Assembly (NCBI GenBank): GCA_033549305.1
Contig: JAWSUV010000052.1
Coordinates: forward strand, 1 to 17,017
Direction of reading: 5' to 3'
Source: Anoxynatronum sp033549305
GTDB taxonomy: Bacteria; Bacillota; Clostridia; Peptostreptococcales; Tindalliaceae
DNA length: 17,017 bases
Below are positions 15,731 to 17,017 of this stretch, piece after piece (position 1 is the first letter of the stretch; every line of letters starts with the position of its first letter). Position numbers and translations under genes: made by a program. The notes under the pieces are model-generated. The model saw only the letters and a list, made by a program, of their open reading frames with translations. It was not told the origin of the DNA and did not search any database.

Positions 15731-16755
15731 AGCGTCACCTTCTTCTCTCCTGCTGCCACATGCCCGACCACCATGGCTGTTTCACCCATGCTCTTCAAGC
15801 TCTCCACGATCCCTTCAGCATCAGTGGGTTTGACTGCCATCACCAACCCAATACCCATATTAAAGGTAGCGTAAAGATCATCGTCATCCAGTTCTCCAAC
15901 TTCTGCCAGTAGATGGAATATGGCCGGTACCTGCCAGCTGTTTAGATAAATCCGAGCTTCACAGCCATCCGGAAGCATCCGGGGAATATTTTCATAAAAC
16001 CCGCCCCCGGTGATGTGGGCTATTCCTTTTACAAGATACTTATCCAATACTGCCAGCACCGGTTTCACATAGATACGTGTAGGGGTTAGCAGCACATTTC
16101 CAAGGGACTGGTCAAACCCAGGCAGTATTTTCTCCAGTGACAGTTGTCGCTCTTCCAATAACAGGCGGCGCACCAGGGAAAATCCATTGCTGTGAATGCC
16201 GGATGAAGCCAGTCCAATAAGTATATCACCCGGTTTAATGCTACTCCCTGTAATCATCTTCTGCCGGTCTACCAACCCAACGGCAAATCCGGCCAGATCA
16301 TATTCTCCCTCACTGTAAAAGCCTGGCATTTCAGCCGTTTCGCCTCCCACTAGGGCACATCCCGCTTCCTGACAGCCTTCCGCCACTCCCGTCACCACTG
16401 CTGCCGCCTTTTCTGCTTTCAGGCGGCCGGTAGCCAGGTAATCAAGAAAAAACAAGGGTTTGGCACCGTGGCATAGAATATCATTAACACACATCGCAAC
16501 ACAATCCTTGCCAATGGTGTCATGATTGTCCATGAGAAATGCCAGTTTCAGCTTTGTCCCCACTCCATCGGTCCCGGACACCAACACCGGTTGTGTCATG
16601 CCGGACAGATCCGGTTGATAGAGCGCGCCAAAAGAACCGATTCCTTCCAGCACGCCGGGTGTGAAGGTGTGGGTCACAGCTTTCTTCATCAATTCCACAG
16701 CCCGTTGGCCTTCGTCCACATCCACACCGGCATCTTTATAGGTGATTTTACGCAT
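15718..16755 (-). CDS. purM: Phosphoribosylformylglycinamidine cyclo-ligase (AIR synthetase)
   Basis: PurM closes the imidazole ring, using ATP to convert FGAM to aminoimidazole ribotide. From the chosen ATG it has 345 residues, the usual length, and begins MRKITYKDAGVDVDEG as in homologues. An in-frame GTG at 16770 would add five residues. The ATG is preferred because a GAGGGGGG purine run precedes it by 5-7 bases and the family normally starts there. Landmarks are VSGTDGVGTKLKLAF (about 59-73), MCVNDILCHGAKPLFFLDYLATG, GGETAEMPGFY and HITGGGFYENIPRMLP. It overlaps the purF stop by 8 bases and purN by 13 bases. Confidence 0.96.
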   Translation of the reverse strand: MRKITYKDAGVDVDEGQRAVELMKKAVTHTFTPGVLEGIGSFGALYQPDLSGMTQPVLVSGTDGVGTKLKLAFLMDNHDTIGKDCVAMCVNDILCHGAKPLFFLDYLATGRLKAEKAAAVVTGVAEGCQEAGCALVGGETAEMPGFYSEGEYDLAGFAVGLVDRQKMITGSSIKPGDILIGLASSGIHSNGFSLVRRLLLEERQLSLEKILPGFDQSLGNVLLTPTRIYVKPVLAVLDKYLVKGIAHITGGGFYENIPRMLPDGCEARIYLNSWQVPAIFHLLAEVGELDDDDLYATFNMGIGLVMAVKPTDAEGIVESLKSMGETAMVVGHVAAGEKKVTLCVP

Positions 16756-17017
16756 CAAGACCCCCCTCACTCAGGCGCTGAAATCGGTTTTCCGCTCCTT
16801 TTCCGTTTTGGGGCAGAGGCACTTCCATGGGATATTTCCCATCGAAGCAAGCCAGGCAAAAGTTTTCCCGGGGTTTGTCCAAAGAAGTCACCAGTCCCTC
16901 ATGACTCAGGTAGCCCAAGCTGTCGGCCCCAATGATGCGCCTGATTTGCTCGACGGTTTTTACCGCCCCAATAAGCTGGTTGCGATCGGGAGTATCGATG
17001 CCGAAAAAGCAGCTGTA
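16748..17017 (-). CDS. purF: Amidophosphoribosyltransferase, C-terminal part only (runs off the window)
   Basis: The last 89 codons of PurF are in frame from the window edge to a TAA at 16748. PurF starts purine synthesis by making phosphoribosylamine from PRPP and glutamine. The visible part opens YSCFFGIDTPDRNQLIGA and continues with IIGADSLGYLSHEGL, both hallmarks of the PurF C-terminus in Bacillota. It then has the CLACFDGKYPMEVP segment, whose cysteines match the iron-sulfur cluster cysteine region of the Bacillus-type enzyme. Its stop codon overlaps the purM start by 8 bases. The catalytic N-terminal cysteine and the PRPP motif are outside the window. Confidence 0.95.
   Translation of the reverse strand, partial: YSCFFGIDTPDRNQLIGAVKTVEQIRRIIGADSLGYLSHEGLVTSLDKPRENFCLACFDGKYPMEVPLPQNGKGAENRFQRLSEGGLDA

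Noticed and set aside
15179..15874. A 231-codon open frame on the plus strand across purN and the end of purM
   Set aside because: It is antisense to two clearly recognised genes, and its protein shows no domain or motif I recognise.

Overview
The window is a bacterial chromosome segment with the look of a Bacillota (Firmicutes) genome, probably a clostridial lineage. The reasons are strong AAGGAG-type ribosome-binding sites before almost every gene, tight same-strand operons, an EcfA1-EcfA2-EcfT vitamin transporter module, and the purF-purM-purN-purH-purD gene order. Base composition looks balanced (about half GC by eye). I see no tRNA, rRNA, insertion sequence, phage gene or CRISPR array.

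Layout. (1) Positions 126-1373, plus strand: a membrane protein with a cytoplasmic region that looks like a decayed protein kinase, one membrane span, an acidic proline-rich linker and a C-terminal LysM domain. It converges on the next block at a bidirectional terminator (1423-1453). (2) Positions 10695 down to 1483, minus strand: an apparent operon of an IclR regulator, an ECF S-component, EcfA1, EcfA2, EcfT, a P1 (DmpA/BapA/NylC) family amidase, PanB (ketopantoate hydroxymethyltransferase) and an M20 (ArgE/DapE-like) hydrolase. Transketolase follows, with its own promoter candidate. (3) Positions 17017 down to 10913, minus strand: the tail of purF, then purM, purN, purH and a frame-disrupted purD, then a putative lipoprotein. 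A stem-loop terminator at 10832-10861 closes this unit ahead of the IclR gene.

How the genes may work together. The purine genes cover PRPP amidotransfer, glycinamide ribotide formation and formylation, AIR synthesis, and the last two steps to IMP; purE, purC and purL are not in the window. The middle operon is the most unusual part. A complete ECF transporter module, which in Bacillota often lies beside ribosomal protein genes, is here under an IclR regulator and coupled to PanB and two amide hydrolases. The P1 and M20 families both include enzymes that release beta-alanine from amides or dipeptides, and beta-alanine is the second half of pantothenate. My working hypothesis is a pantothenate/beta-alanine acquisition and assembly locus. 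EcfA2 in this module carries changes at two catalytic positions, suggesting one degenerate ATP site.

Other points for follow-up: a deletion of about 25 bases in purD with short homology at its edges, two hairpins between the S-component gene and ecfA1, and a palindrome upstream of the IclR gene that could be its operator.
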